64,000 nucleotides of DNA, taken from the NCBI RefSeq assembly GCF_011764565.1, contig NZ_AP022871.1, forward strand, positions 1,736,001 to 1,800,000, read 5' to 3'. The position numbers were made by a program, and so were the translations under genes. Below the pieces are notes generated by a model, which made no database searches, had not been told where the DNA came from, and saw only the letters and a program-made list of their open reading frames with translations. Positions 8,528-17,105 of this stretch are shown here, one piece after another. Within the stretch, counting starts at the first letter, position 1; every line of letters begins with the position of its first letter. Source of the stretch: Phytohabitans suffuscus (GTDB taxonomy: Bacteria; Actinomycetota; Actinomycetes; Mycobacteriales; Micromonosporaceae).

Positions 8528-9538
8528 CTAGAGGAGGTTGGGCAGCAGTCGCGCGGCCTGGTCGGCGATGGCCAGCCCCAACGCGAGCAGGACGGGCGCA
8601 CCGACGATCCACGCCTGCCATCCGCCCCAGCGGGCGCGCAGGTAGGTGACCGCCAGCGTGGCCAGGAGCAACGCCTGGGCCCAGAGCATGAGCGGGGTCC
8701 AGGCGCCCGTGTCGGTGGCCAGCGCGGCCTCCTCGGGCGGCAGTGACGCCGGGCCGAACTTGCGGGCCGGCGTCGGCTGGGTCGGGCTGGACAGTTCGGC
8801 GTCGACGCGGACGATGTCCTGCGGGATGAACGGGTCGCCGTCGGCGGTGACGAGCGTCAGCCGCCCCTTCCCCTCGGCCAGCGGCGGCGGGGCGGGCTCA
8901 CCGGGGTAGCGCAGCCCGCGCACCCGGTACTCGTGCTCCCCCTGGCCGGTCGTCACGATGATCCGGTCACCGGGCAGCAGCAGGTCCAGGTCGCGGAAGG
9001 GGCCGCCGTACGCCGCCCGCCGGCCCATCACGACCGACGTGCCCGCCTGCCCGGGCAGTACGCTGTCGCGGCGGTGCCCCGGACCGCCCTGGAGCGCCTC
9101 CCCGCTCGTGCCCTCGACGACGACGGTCCGCAGCCCGATCGCCGGGATCCGCAGTACGGCGACGGCCGAGCCGGGCTCGACGAGGCGCTCCGTACCCTCT
9201 TCCGACCCGTCCGCGAACTCCAGCCGCGTCTGGCCGACGGGTGCGGTGCCGCGCGCCAGCTCGGCCCGGAAGTCGGCGAAGGCGGTCTGCTGGTTGCGCT
9301 CGTACTGCACCTGCGAGAGCAGCGTCAGGTGCACGACGAAGCCCAGCGCGACCGCCGCGAGGATGCTCAGCGCGATACCGGGCAGCTGCAGCGCGAGGCT
9401 GATCGAGGGCGGCCCGGGTCGCGGTGGCGGTGGCAGCGCCGGCTGGGGTGCCGGCGTCGCGGCCGGCGGCGGTGGAGTCGGCGCCGCCGGCTCGCGAGGC
9501 GGGCTCGCGGCCGGCGGCTGCTGCGTCGTGACGGTCAT
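8528..9538 (-). CDS. Sortase-fold membrane protein lacking catalytic His and Cys (pseudo-sortase)
   Basis: 336 residues: a Pro/Ala-rich cytoplasmic N-terminus, a membrane helix (~54-74), an extracellular sortase domain (~110-250), then two further helices (~282-327). The fold is recognisable from VLRIPAIGLRTVVVEGTS, LQGGPGHRRDSVLPGQ, YGGPFRDLDLLLPGD and the IVRVDAEL strand. Class E sortases have a catalytic His in a GHR motif and a Cys in TLxTC. Here these positions read MGRRAAYGG (His to Arg, ~173) and LTLVTADGD (Cys to Ala, ~232). Transpeptidation by the normal mechanism is therefore not expected. The ATG overlaps the stop of the LASTG gene by one base; a GTG sits one codon upstream. A binding, scaffolding or regulatory role is inference. 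Confidence 0.8.
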   Translation of the reverse strand: MTVTTQQPPAASPPREPAAPTPPPPAATPAPQPALPPPPRPGPPSISLALQLPGIALSILAAVALGFVVHLTLLSQVQYERNQQTAFADFRAELARGTAPVGQTRLEFADGSEEGTERLVEPGSAVAVLRIPAIGLRTVVVEGTSGEALQGGPGHRRDSVLPGQAGTSVVMGRRAAYGGPFRDLDLLLPGDRIIVTTGQGEHEYRVRGLRYPGEPAPPPLAEGKGRLTLVTADGDPFIPQDIVRVDAELSSPTQPTPARKFGPASLPPEEAALATDTGAWTPLMLWAQALLLATLAVTYLRARWGGWQAWIVGAPVLLALGLAIADQAARLLPNLL

Positions 9539-11229
9539 CACTCGTCTTCCGGCCAGCTGACCGGGGCGGGCTCGGGACGCCGGCGCCGGGTCAGGAGCAT
9601 CGCGCCCGTGCCGGCACCGATCAACACCAGGCCCGAGGCGCCGATCGCGATGAGCGGCGCACCGGTGCTGGCGAGGGAGCCGCCACCGCCACCGCCGTCT
9701 CCGTCACCGTCTCCATCGCCATCCCCGTCACCGTCGCCGTCCCCATCGCCGTCGCCGTCGCCGTCCCCGTCGTCGACCGGGGTGATCCGGTACGCCCTCG
9801 GGTCTGATGTGGACGGGTTGAAGGCGGTGGCGTCGGCCGGTGTGAAGACGGCGGTCAGCGTGTGGTTGCCGACCGACAGCGAGCTGGTGCTCGCCGTCGC
9901 CGCGCCGTTCGTCAGGGTGGCGGCGGCCCCGATCTGCGTGTTGCCGTCCATGAAGCGCACCGTGCCAGCGGCGGTGGTCGGGGTCACGGTGGCGGTCAGC
10001 GTCACCGAGTTTCCCTCCACCTGCTCCGAGGCGGGGTTGGCCGTCAGCGCCGTCCCGGTGTCCTGGCCCGAGCCGGACCCGCCGCCGACGGTGAAGTTCA
10101 GCGACGGCACGCCCTCGGCCACGAAGGCCGCCGTGTCCGTGGGGGTGAACCTGGCCCTCAGCGAGTGCACCCCGACGGCGAGGTCCGAGACGGTGACCGT
10201 GGCCGCGCCGGCGGTGACCGCCACCGGAGCGCCGATGTTCTCCTCGGCGGCACCGCCACCGTCCGTCTTCTGGCGGGTGAACCGCACCGCACCGGCGACG
10301 TCGTCGCGATCCAGCGTCGCGGTGAGGACGATCGGCGTACCGCTCGGCTGCGGGCTCGCCTTGTCCGCCGCGAACGCCACCTCGACCGGGAACCGTCCAC
10401 GATAGACGGTGACTCTGGTCAGCGGTGACGTCGAGCCGAAGTAGGCGTTCGCGTCGGAGGGCGCGAAGACCGCGGTCACCTCGTACTTCACGTGCGCGTC
10501 GGCGGCCTGTCCCGGATCGCCGGGCAGCTCGGCGCCGGCCAGGCTGGCCGTCCCACCGGCGACCGCCACCGGCTCGCCGATCGGCTCCGGCGTCTGGCTG
10601 CCGACCTGGCGCATGAACTGTACGGAACCCGTGGCGGCCGCCGGGTCGACGGTGGCGGTCAGCGTCACCGGCGTCCCCTCCTCGACCTTGCCGGCGGGCT
10701 CGGCCTCGAGCGCGGTACTCGTCTGGACCGCCGCGCCGCAGGTCGGCGCCGCCGTCCACGAGGTGCCGCAGACCTGGATCGGCAGCTGGAAGTCGTCCGC
10801 GTTGCGCCCCGCGGTGAGGCTGAAGCACTCCATGATGATCATGTACGCGCCCGGCGCGGGCGTCGCGCCGAGCGCCCCGGCCAGCGACCTGTTGGGCGGG
10901 ATCGTCACCGGCGTCTGGTCCAACCCACCGCCGCCAAGCGCGCGGCCCAGGTTGCGGAACTGGGTGTAGTCGGTGTGCGAGGCGCTGGCCGGGCCGACCC
11001 GGAGGCTCACGTTCTCCCCGTATCCGGCCGGGCACGCGGCCGACGATGTCGCGGTCGCGAACATCGGGTTTGCGTCCACGCTGCCGGTCGTCGGCTCGAT
11101 CGTGATGCCGCCGAGTGCCGCCTGCGCCGGAGTGGCGAACGCGAGGACGACGCCGGTCGCCAGCACGCCGCTGGAGAGTAGGGCCGCCAATGCCAGCGCG
11201 AACCAGTTGCGACGTCGTTGCCTACTCAT
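9538..11229 (-). CDS. LASTG-tailed surface protein with three Ig-like repeats and a DG repeat
   Basis: 563 residues. A signal peptide (~1-37) is followed by the shared N-terminal domain (CPAGYGENVSLRVG; MECFSLTAGRNADDF) and three Ig-like repeats of ~90-100 residues (VTLTATVDPAAATGSVQF; IVLTATLDRDDVAGAVRF; VTLTATVTPTTAAGTVRF). Then come ~12 Asp-Gly pairs, a Gly run, LASTG at ~519, a hydrophobic helix and RRRR. LAxTG is the motif preferred by class E sortases, so this is a predicted wall-anchored protein. Its cognate active sortase is not in the window: the adjacent sortase-fold protein is catalytically degenerate. The ATG has a GGAGGAAAG site. Confidence 0.85.
   Translation of the reverse strand: MSRQRRRNWFALALAALLSSGVLATGVVLAFATPAQAALGGITIEPTTGSVDANPMFATATSSAACPAGYGENVSLRVGPASASHTDYTQFRNLGRALGGGGLDQTPVTIPPNRSLAGALGATPAPGAYMIIMECFSLTAGRNADDFQLPIQVCGTSWTAAPTCGAAVQTSTALEAEPAGKVEEGTPVTLTATVDPAAATGSVQFMRQVGSQTPEPIGEPVAVAGGTASLAGAELPGDPGQAADAHVKYEVTAVFAPSDANAYFGSTSPLTRVTVYRGRFPVEVAFAADKASPQPSGTPIVLTATLDRDDVAGAVRFTRQKTDGGGAAEENIGAPVAVTAGAATVTVSDLAVGVHSLRARFTPTDTAAFVAEGVPSLNFTVGGGSGSGQDTGTALTANPASEQVEGNSVTLTATVTPTTAAGTVRFMDGNTQIGAAATLTNGAATASTSSLSVGNHTLTAVFTPADATAFNPSTSDPRAYRITPVDDGDGDGDGDGDGDGDGDGDGDGDGDGGGGGGSLASTGAPLIAIGASGLVLIGAGTGAMLLTRRRRPEPAPVSWPEDE
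9697..9774 (-). repeat. Six-base tandem repeat encoding (Asp-Gly)n
   Basis: About thirteen imperfect copies of the plus-strand unit GTCNCC (minus-strand GGNGAC), all in frame. They encode the flexible, acidic DG stalk just before the sorting signal of the LASTG protein. Copy number is probably variable between strains, and slippage or mis-assembly is possible here. Confidence 0.8.
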
Positions 11230-11312
11230 CGCTCACTTTCCTCCGGTCGGTGATAGCCGGTCGAACGGTCCTGGGGTCGGGGATCGGTATCGGAAAACGC
11301 CGAACGCCGAGC

Positions 11313-11343
11313 GGTCCGGGCGGCTTTGTGGGCCGCCCGGACC
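11313..11343 (-). terminator. Hairpin terminator after the 11361-12569 gene
   Basis: A perfect 12-bp inverted repeat (GGTCCGGGCGGC at 11313-11324 and its complement at 11332-11343) with a 7-nt loop containing TTT, 18 nt past the stop of the PstS-like gene. Confidence 0.8.
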
Positions 11344-11360
11344 TCAGGGTCGGTGCGTGT

Positions 11361-12569
11361 TCAGCTGTTGAACCGCAGGTCGGTGTAACCGCAGTTCGCC
11401 TCGAGCGGGTTGTTGAGGGTCCCGCGGAAGCCGAAGCCGAACAGCTCGATGACCCGCCGCTGCTGGCCGCCGACGGTCACGGTGTCGCTGCAGACCGCCG
11501 AACCGGTGCCGACGAAGGTGCTCTGGATGAGCGGGTTGGTGAGGTTGGCCGTGGGCACCACGTTGTAGACGTCCCGGCGGAAGGGCACCGGGAAGTTGAT
11601 GTTCAGCACACCGCTGACGATGGGCTGCGTGGTGGTCTGCGTGGTGGTGCTGATGGCGACCGGGTGGGACGGGCCGCGACGGTCGGCGACGAGCACCGGC
11701 GGCAGCGCCGCCTCGATCACCGTGTGGTTGGTCTGCGCAACGAACTGGCCGACCGAGAAGGGGACCACGTGGGTCAGGTTGCCGGTGAGCACGGTGCCGT
11801 CGTGCTCCTGCACCCGCGGGTGCACCGGGATCGCCGGGGTGGCGATGTTGTTGTCGTGGTCCAGCGCCATGCAGGGGTAGTCACCCGCGTTGATCTCGTT
11901 CTCCGTGATCGCCATGCGGGCGGGCTGGATCCAGAACTCCCAGGTGCCGGAGCCGGTCTGGATCATCCGCGGCACCACCGGGTTACCGGCGACCGTGGTG
12001 TCGAAGCACTTGTAGACCCGCTGGATCTGGGCGAACGACCACTGGAACGGCAGCTCGCCGTCCTCGTGCACGGCCAGGGTCACCGCGTCCACACCCGCCG
12101 GGATGTAGGTGTAGGTGCCGGAGTTCGACGGGGTGCTGCCGCCGCCGTAGCTCGACGAGCGGGCGAAGTCGACGCAGCCCTGGATGTTGACACCGGTGGC
12201 GGCCGGGAACTGGCCGGCCGTGCCGGGGCCGGTACCGTCGATGTCCTCGCCCTGCGACGCGCGCAGCGCCTGGCGGCCCTGGCCCGAGCCGTTCGGCCGC
12301 TGGAACGAGCAGCCGGTCGCCTTCGTCTTGATGGTCGTCGTACCGCCGGCCGGCGGACGGGCGTCCCACGAGGCGACGATGTCGCCGGCACCGAGCGCCT
12401 CGCCGAGGCCGTTGCCAAGGTCCTGCGTGGTGTCCGAGCCGACACCGGCCAGCTGACGGAACTCGGTAGCGGGGTCCGGGTCGGCGACAGCCGGACTGGC
12501 CGCCACGACCAGAGCGACGGCGGCACCCAGGCTGGCCACCGCCACTCTGCCGATGGTCTTGACCTTCAT
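11361..12569 (-). CDS. Secreted PstS-like phosphate-binding-fold protein
   Basis: 402 residues from the ATG at 12569, which has AAGGGAG upstream; the open frame extends further but lacks a better start. Signal peptide MKVKTIGRVAVASLGAAVAL...ASPAVA. The mature protein begins near a GVGSDTTQ motif and continues with RPNGSGQGRQAL, FARSSS, IPAGVDAVTLAV and a PRMIQTGSGTWEFW block, which matches the phosphate-contacting RxxGSGT region of PstS. There is no lipobox and no C-terminal helix, so it is predicted to be released or wall-associated. It lies between the transmembrane PstS-like gene (234-nt gap) and the LASTG gene, with a hairpin after it. Ligand identity is inferred from family only. Confidence 0.75.
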   Translation of the reverse strand: MKVKTIGRVAVASLGAAVALVVAASPAVADPDPATEFRQLAGVGSDTTQDLGNGLGEALGAGDIVASWDARPPAGGTTTIKTKATGCSFQRPNGSGQGRQALRASQGEDIDGTGPGTAGQFPAATGVNIQGCVDFARSSSYGGGSTPSNSGTYTYIPAGVDAVTLAVHEDGELPFQWSFAQIQRVYKCFDTTVAGNPVVPRMIQTGSGTWEFWIQPARMAITENEINAGDYPCMALDHDNNIATPAIPVHPRVQEHDGTVLTGNLTHVVPFSVGQFVAQTNHTVIEAALPPVLVADRRGPSHPVAISTTTQTTTQPIVSGVLNINFPVPFRRDVYNVVPTANLTNPLIQSTFVGTGSAVCSDTVTVGGQQRRVIELFGFGFRGTLNNPLEANCGYTDLRFNS

Positions 12570-12803
12570 GTGTGCTCCCTTTCTGCGGGACTCAGAGGCC
12601 CGGCTCGCAGGCTGAGCCGTTGACCCAGGCCCTCCGGGCAAGGCACTCAGACTCGCCTCCATGCCAGACGAGCCGGAGCAATCGTCGCGTCGCCGGATTG
12701 GCCGCCGAAACCGATGCCAGACGAACGTTTCGCGCGTGTGTCTCTCGCCAACACGTAGGCCGGATGAACAGGGTCTGGCGAATTGGCCCTTGGCGGTGGA
12801 TGG

Positions 12804-15422
12804 TCATTTTCTGCCCGACCGGATGGCGAATCGCTGCATGATCGGTCCGGCGATACCGCCGACCAGACCCATGAGCAAGGCGACGATCAGGATGAACCGG
12901 ATGATCCCCAATGGACTGCCGACGGTTGTCCGCGTCTGCGCCGCGGGTGCCGCCGACGGTAGTGGGCCGGAGGCCGGGATGCTGGCCGACGGGGTGCCGC
13001 CGCCGCTGGGCACGCCGTCCGTGGGCGTCGGCGTGGTCCCGGGACCCCCGCCGGGATCGCCGTCCGTCGGCGACGTCGTGGGCGCCACCCAGTTCTCCAG
13101 CTGGCTGGCCGCGATCATCGTCTGCTCGCGCAGCGCCGCCGGCAGCGGTACGTAGCCGTGCGGCAGCTGGCCCCACGCCTCACCCGGATCCTGCCCCGAC
13201 CCGGCGGCGTACCGCAGCAGCTTGGCGTACTCCCGCCGGGCGTCGGCAGGCTCGCTGGTGTCGGCGATCGCGTACGTGACGGTGCTCAGCGGGTACGCGC
13301 CGGGTGTGGCCCACGCCTTGACCGGGTCGATGACCTTCGCCCCGGTCACCGGGCTGTCCACCGCGGTCGCGGCGGCCGCGGTCACGGCGTCGGTGGTCGG
13401 CGCCCGGCAGTCGTCGGGCGCGACCAGGTTGCCGCCCGCGTCCCGCTTGGGCTTGCAGAGCTTCGCGGTGAACAGGCCGTACCGCGCCGCCGACGCGGAG
13501 TCCGTAATGGACATGGCGAAACGCGAACCCGCGAACTTACGCGGGAGGTCGGAATAGCGGCAGCACGGGACCGTGAGGTTGGACGGGTCCGGCAGCAGCG
13601 GCAGGTCCCGGCCCTTGGTCTGGGCCCGCAGTGTCTGCAACGCGGCCACGCTCATCGAGTCCATGTACGGGCGCTTGTCGAGAGTGCAGAGCGGAAACTC
13701 GACGTCGGCACCCTGGATGGGTTCGAAGCGCGTCTCGCGGTGGCAGTCCGGGTCGGCCTTGGGAAAGGAGTCCGGCGCGGTGGCGAACAGGTCCTTGTAG
13801 ACCGGGTTGACCCACATGCCGAACCCGTCGTCGTTCTTCCCCTCGACCCACGACTTCGCCTCGGGGTCACCGAGGATCCACTGCCACACCTCGCGCGTGC
13901 TCGCCGAGTTGACGAGAGAGACCATCAGGCCGTCGACCGTGGCGTTGCGGTTGCGGGCCCAGTACCGGAAGGTCGGGTTGAGGACCAGGAACTCCTCGTC
14001 GAACCGCAGGCTGTCCGGGTTGCCGGCGGTCTGGTCGGGCGTCACGTCGAGCACGTCGTCACGGGTGTAGCTCTGGGTGAGCAGCTTCGCCAGCAGCCGC
14101 GGCGTCAGCTTCAGGTCGCTGACGGCCAGGCCGTGCTGTCGCTGGACCTCTTCCGGCGGTGGCTGCCCGCTGACGTCCGTCGGTTTGATGATGTTGTAGT
14201 CGACGTTGACGGCGATCACGGTGCTGCTCAGCGTCACCGGCGCGTGTACGAGCGCCGGGTTCGACGAGACCACCGGGTCCGAGCTGTAGACCAGCCCCAC
14301 CGCGCTTTCCGACGGGCTGACGATCTGCTGCCCGGCCTCGAAGTCACCGATCGTGGAGTAGCCGTAGACCGGGCCGTCGTTGGCGCAGAGTACCGGCTGC
14401 CACGACGCGGCCGCCTCCGCCACCGCCTCGTTGCCGGCCGTGCGGCGCTCCGCCTTGTCGAGCGAGCAGCCGCCCTCGACCGGGGCGAACTCCAGCGGTA
14501 CCACGATCCGGTGCTGCCAGATCGCCGGCGTGAACGGCGAGCCGTGCACCGCGTCGGTGAGCCGGACGTCCTGCCCGGTGTACGGGTGGTGGTGTCCTCT
14601 GGGGACGATCACCAGGTAGCACGGGCGCGCCCGCTGCTGGCCGTCCGGCGCCTGGTACTCCGCACCGCAGCCCAGGTTCGGCGCGAGCCGGTCGTTCTGC
14701 ACCTCGAAGATGGCCCGGCCCGTGCCGTCCCCGCCGGTCAGCGCGAACGGGTACTCGTTGGTGGTCTCCTTGGCGAGAAACCGGGTCATGACGTCGACGT
14801 CGGTTTCCTCGATGTCGGGACCGCCGAGCGGGTTCGGCTTCGTGCCGTACGGCTGGCCGGGGCTGCCGTCCCGGGAGCGCTCGCCGGCCACGGTCTTGAA
14901 CGGCACCATCTTGGCGTCCAGCGCGAGCCCGGTCTTCTCCGGCGTCTCGTCCGGGTCACGCACCGGGTAGCCGCCGCCGGAGAACGGGTTCAGCCCGCGC
15001 CGGCCGGCCATGATGCTCGACGCCGGACCGCCCCCGGAGCCGTTGAGCGTCGGCATCTCCAGGTCCATGCCGAACGCGCAGGTCTCCCGGAAGTCCCGCG
15101 CCGCCGGGTCTCCCCAGCACTGCATGAGCTGGAGGTAGTCGGCGCCGAGAAAGGTGACCGGAGGCGTCGGCGTGGCCCCGGTCCAGGTGACCGTGATCGC
15201 CTCGTTGGTGAGGTTTCTGGTCTTCGACACGGTGACCGCGAGGTTGGAGAAGTCTTCGAACCCCTGCTGCCGCCCGTGTACGGTCACCGCCGAGCTGCCG
15301 CTGCCGCCCCCGCCGCCGTCCTCGGCCGCGCCCCGCGCCGGGCCGGCGGCCGGCTCGATGACGAAGAGCAGGCCGGCGGCGACCAGCGCCACGAGGGCCG
15401 CGGCGACGCCGCGCCGGCTCAT
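12804..15422 (-). CDS. Large membrane-anchored PstS-like substrate-binding protein
   Basis: 872 residues, more than twice the size of ordinary PstS. A signal peptide (MSRRGVAAALVALVAAGLLF) is followed by a long extracellular region with PstS-like segments: VVSSNPALVHAPVTLSSTVIAVNVD, LKLTPRLLAKLLTQSYT and, near the end, AYPLSTVTYAIADTSEPADA. A Pro/Thr/Ser/Gly linker (~785-835) and one membrane helix (~840-862) with a basic tail follow. Many cysteines (CWGD, CAFGMD, PCCRYS) suggest disulfides. The ATG overlaps the pstS stop by 4 bp, so the two are translated together. The extra ~400 residues within the fold are unassigned. Phosphate or organophosphate binding is inferred from context. Confidence 0.75.
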   Translation of the reverse strand: MSRRGVAAALVALVAAGLLFVIEPAAGPARGAAEDGGGGGSGSSAVTVHGRQQGFEDFSNLAVTVSKTRNLTNEAITVTWTGATPTPPVTFLGADYLQLMQCWGDPAARDFRETCAFGMDLEMPTLNGSGGGPASSIMAGRRGLNPFSGGGYPVRDPDETPEKTGLALDAKMVPFKTVAGERSRDGSPGQPYGTKPNPLGGPDIEETDVDVMTRFLAKETTNEYPFALTGGDGTGRAIFEVQNDRLAPNLGCGAEYQAPDGQQRARPCYLVIVPRGHHHPYTGQDVRLTDAVHGSPFTPAIWQHRIVVPLEFAPVEGGCSLDKAERRTAGNEAVAEAAASWQPVLCANDGPVYGYSTIGDFEAGQQIVSPSESAVGLVYSSDPVVSSNPALVHAPVTLSSTVIAVNVDYNIIKPTDVSGQPPPEEVQRQHGLAVSDLKLTPRLLAKLLTQSYTRDDVLDVTPDQTAGNPDSLRFDEEFLVLNPTFRYWARNRNATVDGLMVSLVNSASTREVWQWILGDPEAKSWVEGKNDDGFGMWVNPVYKDLFATAPDSFPKADPDCHRETRFEPIQGADVEFPLCTLDKRPYMDSMSVAALQTLRAQTKGRDLPLLPDPSNLTVPCCRYSDLPRKFAGSRFAMSITDSASAARYGLFTAKLCKPKRDAGGNLVAPDDCRAPTTDAVTAAAATAVDSPVTGAKVIDPVKAWATPGAYPLSTVTYAIADTSEPADARREYAKLLRYAAGSGQDPGEAWGQLPHGYVPLPAALREQTMIAASQLENWVAPTTSPTDGDPGGGPGTTPTPTDGVPSGGGTPSASIPASGPLPSAAPAAQTRTTVGSPLGIIRFILIVALLMGLVGGIAGPIMQRFAIRSGRK

Positions 15423-17101
15423 ACCGGCCCCCCGCCGTCACGCCGGCCGCGCAGCGCGTTGGCCAGCAGCGGTGGCCCGAGGATCAGGCCGAGGAAGACC
15501 AGTCCGGCGATCACCATGATGGTGTGCCGCAGCCGCCAGCCGCCCTCGCCGTCGAGCGAGACCGGAACGGCCGCGACCTGCTCGCCGTCGCCGGCGCCCC
15601 CGCCGTCGCTGTCGCCGGCCGGCAGCCCGGTGTCCGGGTCGACCGGTCCGTCGGTGGCTCCGGGTCCCGCCGTCGGCGCGCCGCTCGGGCCGGTGGTGCT
15701 GCCTCCGCCGTTGTTGTTGTTGGTGTTGTTGCCGTTTCCGGAGCCGCCGGACGTGGTGCACCGGGCCGACGACCTGACCGGCGTCTGCTCCGGAGCGCCG
15801 GCGGTACCGGCCGGGTTCTGCGTAGAACCCTTCCGGTCACAGGCCGACGGCTGCGGCGCGCTCTGCAGCAGGACGTTGCGGCCGCCGCGGAACGTCGGGT
15901 TGTTGCATCCCGCGACGTTGATGTCCCGCTGCTCCGCGCCGGGTATCCGTTTCACCTGTTCGATACCGGCGTCCACGAGGTTCTTCGGCAGTGGCGAGTA
16001 GCCGAGCGTGTCGGCCTGCTGCTGCCCCTCGCAGAGGAAGTAGTACGCGAACAGGCTGAGGGTGTATCCCTTGTCCTCGCTCATCGTGTCCACGTCGACG
16101 CGGTCCACCGGAATGACCATGTACGAGTACGACGACAGCGGGTACGTCCGCGGGTCGTTGAAGCGGTACACCTGGTCGAGGATCTGTGTCAGGAAGGCCG
16201 GACTGCCGCGGTTCTCGTTGATCTGCGCCCTGGTCAGGGCAACGGCCACATTGGACGCCGTGGGCTCGGTGTAGTAGCCGGCCGCGTTCAGGATCTTGGC
16301 CACCGGGAAGCGGGCGTTCTTCGCGTACGAGTACTCGACATACGTGATCGAGCCCTCGGCGTTGCCCTGCGAGACGTAGCCGGAGACACCGTTGGAGCCG
16401 GACTGCCCGATGAAGCCCTCGTTCGACCGGTACGGGTACTGCGAGGTGAGACCGCACGGCGACGGCTTGTTGAACTTGCGGCAGTACGCGTCCCAGATCG
16501 GCCCGTGCTCCTTGCTCATCCAGAGCGTGAACTGGGCGCTCGTACCCGAACCGTCCTGGCGTACGACCGGCACGATCGAGCGCGCGGGCATGGTGAGGCC
16601 CGGGTTGTCCGCCACGATCGCCGGGTCGTTCCACCGCTTGATCACACCGGTGAAGATCTTCGCGACCACCTCGCCGGAGAGCCGGAGGTTCGTCACGCGC
16701 CGGCCGCCGATCCGCAGGTTGTACATGAACGCGGTGCCGCCGGCCACGATCGGCATGTAGGCGTAGGTGCGGGTGGGCGCCGGGTCGGTGCCGGCGAACC
16801 GGTCCGTCATGCCGTACGGGATCTCGGAGACTCCGAAGTCGACAGTGCCCTGCTTGTAGCGGTTGCGGCCGTCCGTCGAGCCGCTCGGGTTGTAGTTGAC
16901 CGTGATGCTGCGGGCGACGTTGCGCCGCCAGTTGTCGATCGCGTTGGAGCTCCAGGTCGAACCCGCGCCGTTGATGGGCACTTTCCTCGGCGCGGCCGTT
17001 GCCGGTGCGGGCGGCGCGGCAGAAAACACCAGTATCACCGCGAAGGTGGCGGCGAAGGCGCGGGCCAGGCGATGGGTCGCGCCGGTCCACTTTCTGGTCA
17101 T
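15419..17101 (-). CDS. pstS: Phosphate-binding protein PstS with C-terminal membrane anchor
   Basis: 560 residues. After a signal peptide (~1-36) the PstS core (~40-415) shows INGAGSTWSSNAIDNW, TVNYNPSGSTDGRN, VDFGVSEIPYG and VPVVRQDGSGTSAQFTLW, the segments that wrap phosphate. Instead of the usual lipobox, it has an Asn/Gly/Ser/Thr linker (~455-510), a membrane helix (~525-545) and an Arg-rich tail, giving a C-terminally anchored receptor. It follows pstA by 4 nt and overlaps the next PstS-like gene by 4 bp. RBS AGGGAA precedes the ATG. It is the most canonical of the three PstS-like proteins, so it is taken as the receptor for PstCAB. Confidence 0.92.
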   Translation of the reverse strand: MTRKWTGATHRLARAFAATFAVILVFSAAPPAPATAAPRKVPINGAGSTWSSNAIDNWRRNVARSITVNYNPSGSTDGRNRYKQGTVDFGVSEIPYGMTDRFAGTDPAPTRTYAYMPIVAGGTAFMYNLRIGGRRVTNLRLSGEVVAKIFTGVIKRWNDPAIVADNPGLTMPARSIVPVVRQDGSGTSAQFTLWMSKEHGPIWDAYCRKFNKPSPCGLTSQYPYRSNEGFIGQSGSNGVSGYVSQGNAEGSITYVEYSYAKNARFPVAKILNAAGYYTEPTASNVAVALTRAQINENRGSPAFLTQILDQVYRFNDPRTYPLSSYSYMVIPVDRVDVDTMSEDKGYTLSLFAYYFLCEGQQQADTLGYSPLPKNLVDAGIEQVKRIPGAEQRDINVAGCNNPTFRGGRNVLLQSAPQPSACDRKGSTQNPAGTAGAPEQTPVRSSARCTTSGGSGNGNNTNNNNGGGSTTGPSGAPTAGPGATDGPVDPDTGLPAGDSDGGGAGDGEQVAAVPVSLDGEGGWRLRHTIMVIAGLVFLGLILGPPLLANALRGRRDGGGPV

Positions 17102-17105
17102 GTGC

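Noticed and set aside
9697..9774. Short tandem repeat considered as a CRISPR or regulatory repeat array
   Set aside because: It is an in-frame six-base repeat encoding Asp-Gly pairs with no unique spacers.
12758..12770. A GTTCATC heptamer on the minus strand upstream of the 12569 PstS-like gene as a PHO box
   Set aside because: Only one heptamer matches; neither neighbouring 11-nt unit resembles it.
13158..16001. A 947-codon open frame on the plus strand across the PstS-like genes
   Set aside because: It is antisense to two well-supported genes, rich in Arg/Gly/Val with no domain, and typical of GC-rich antisense frames.
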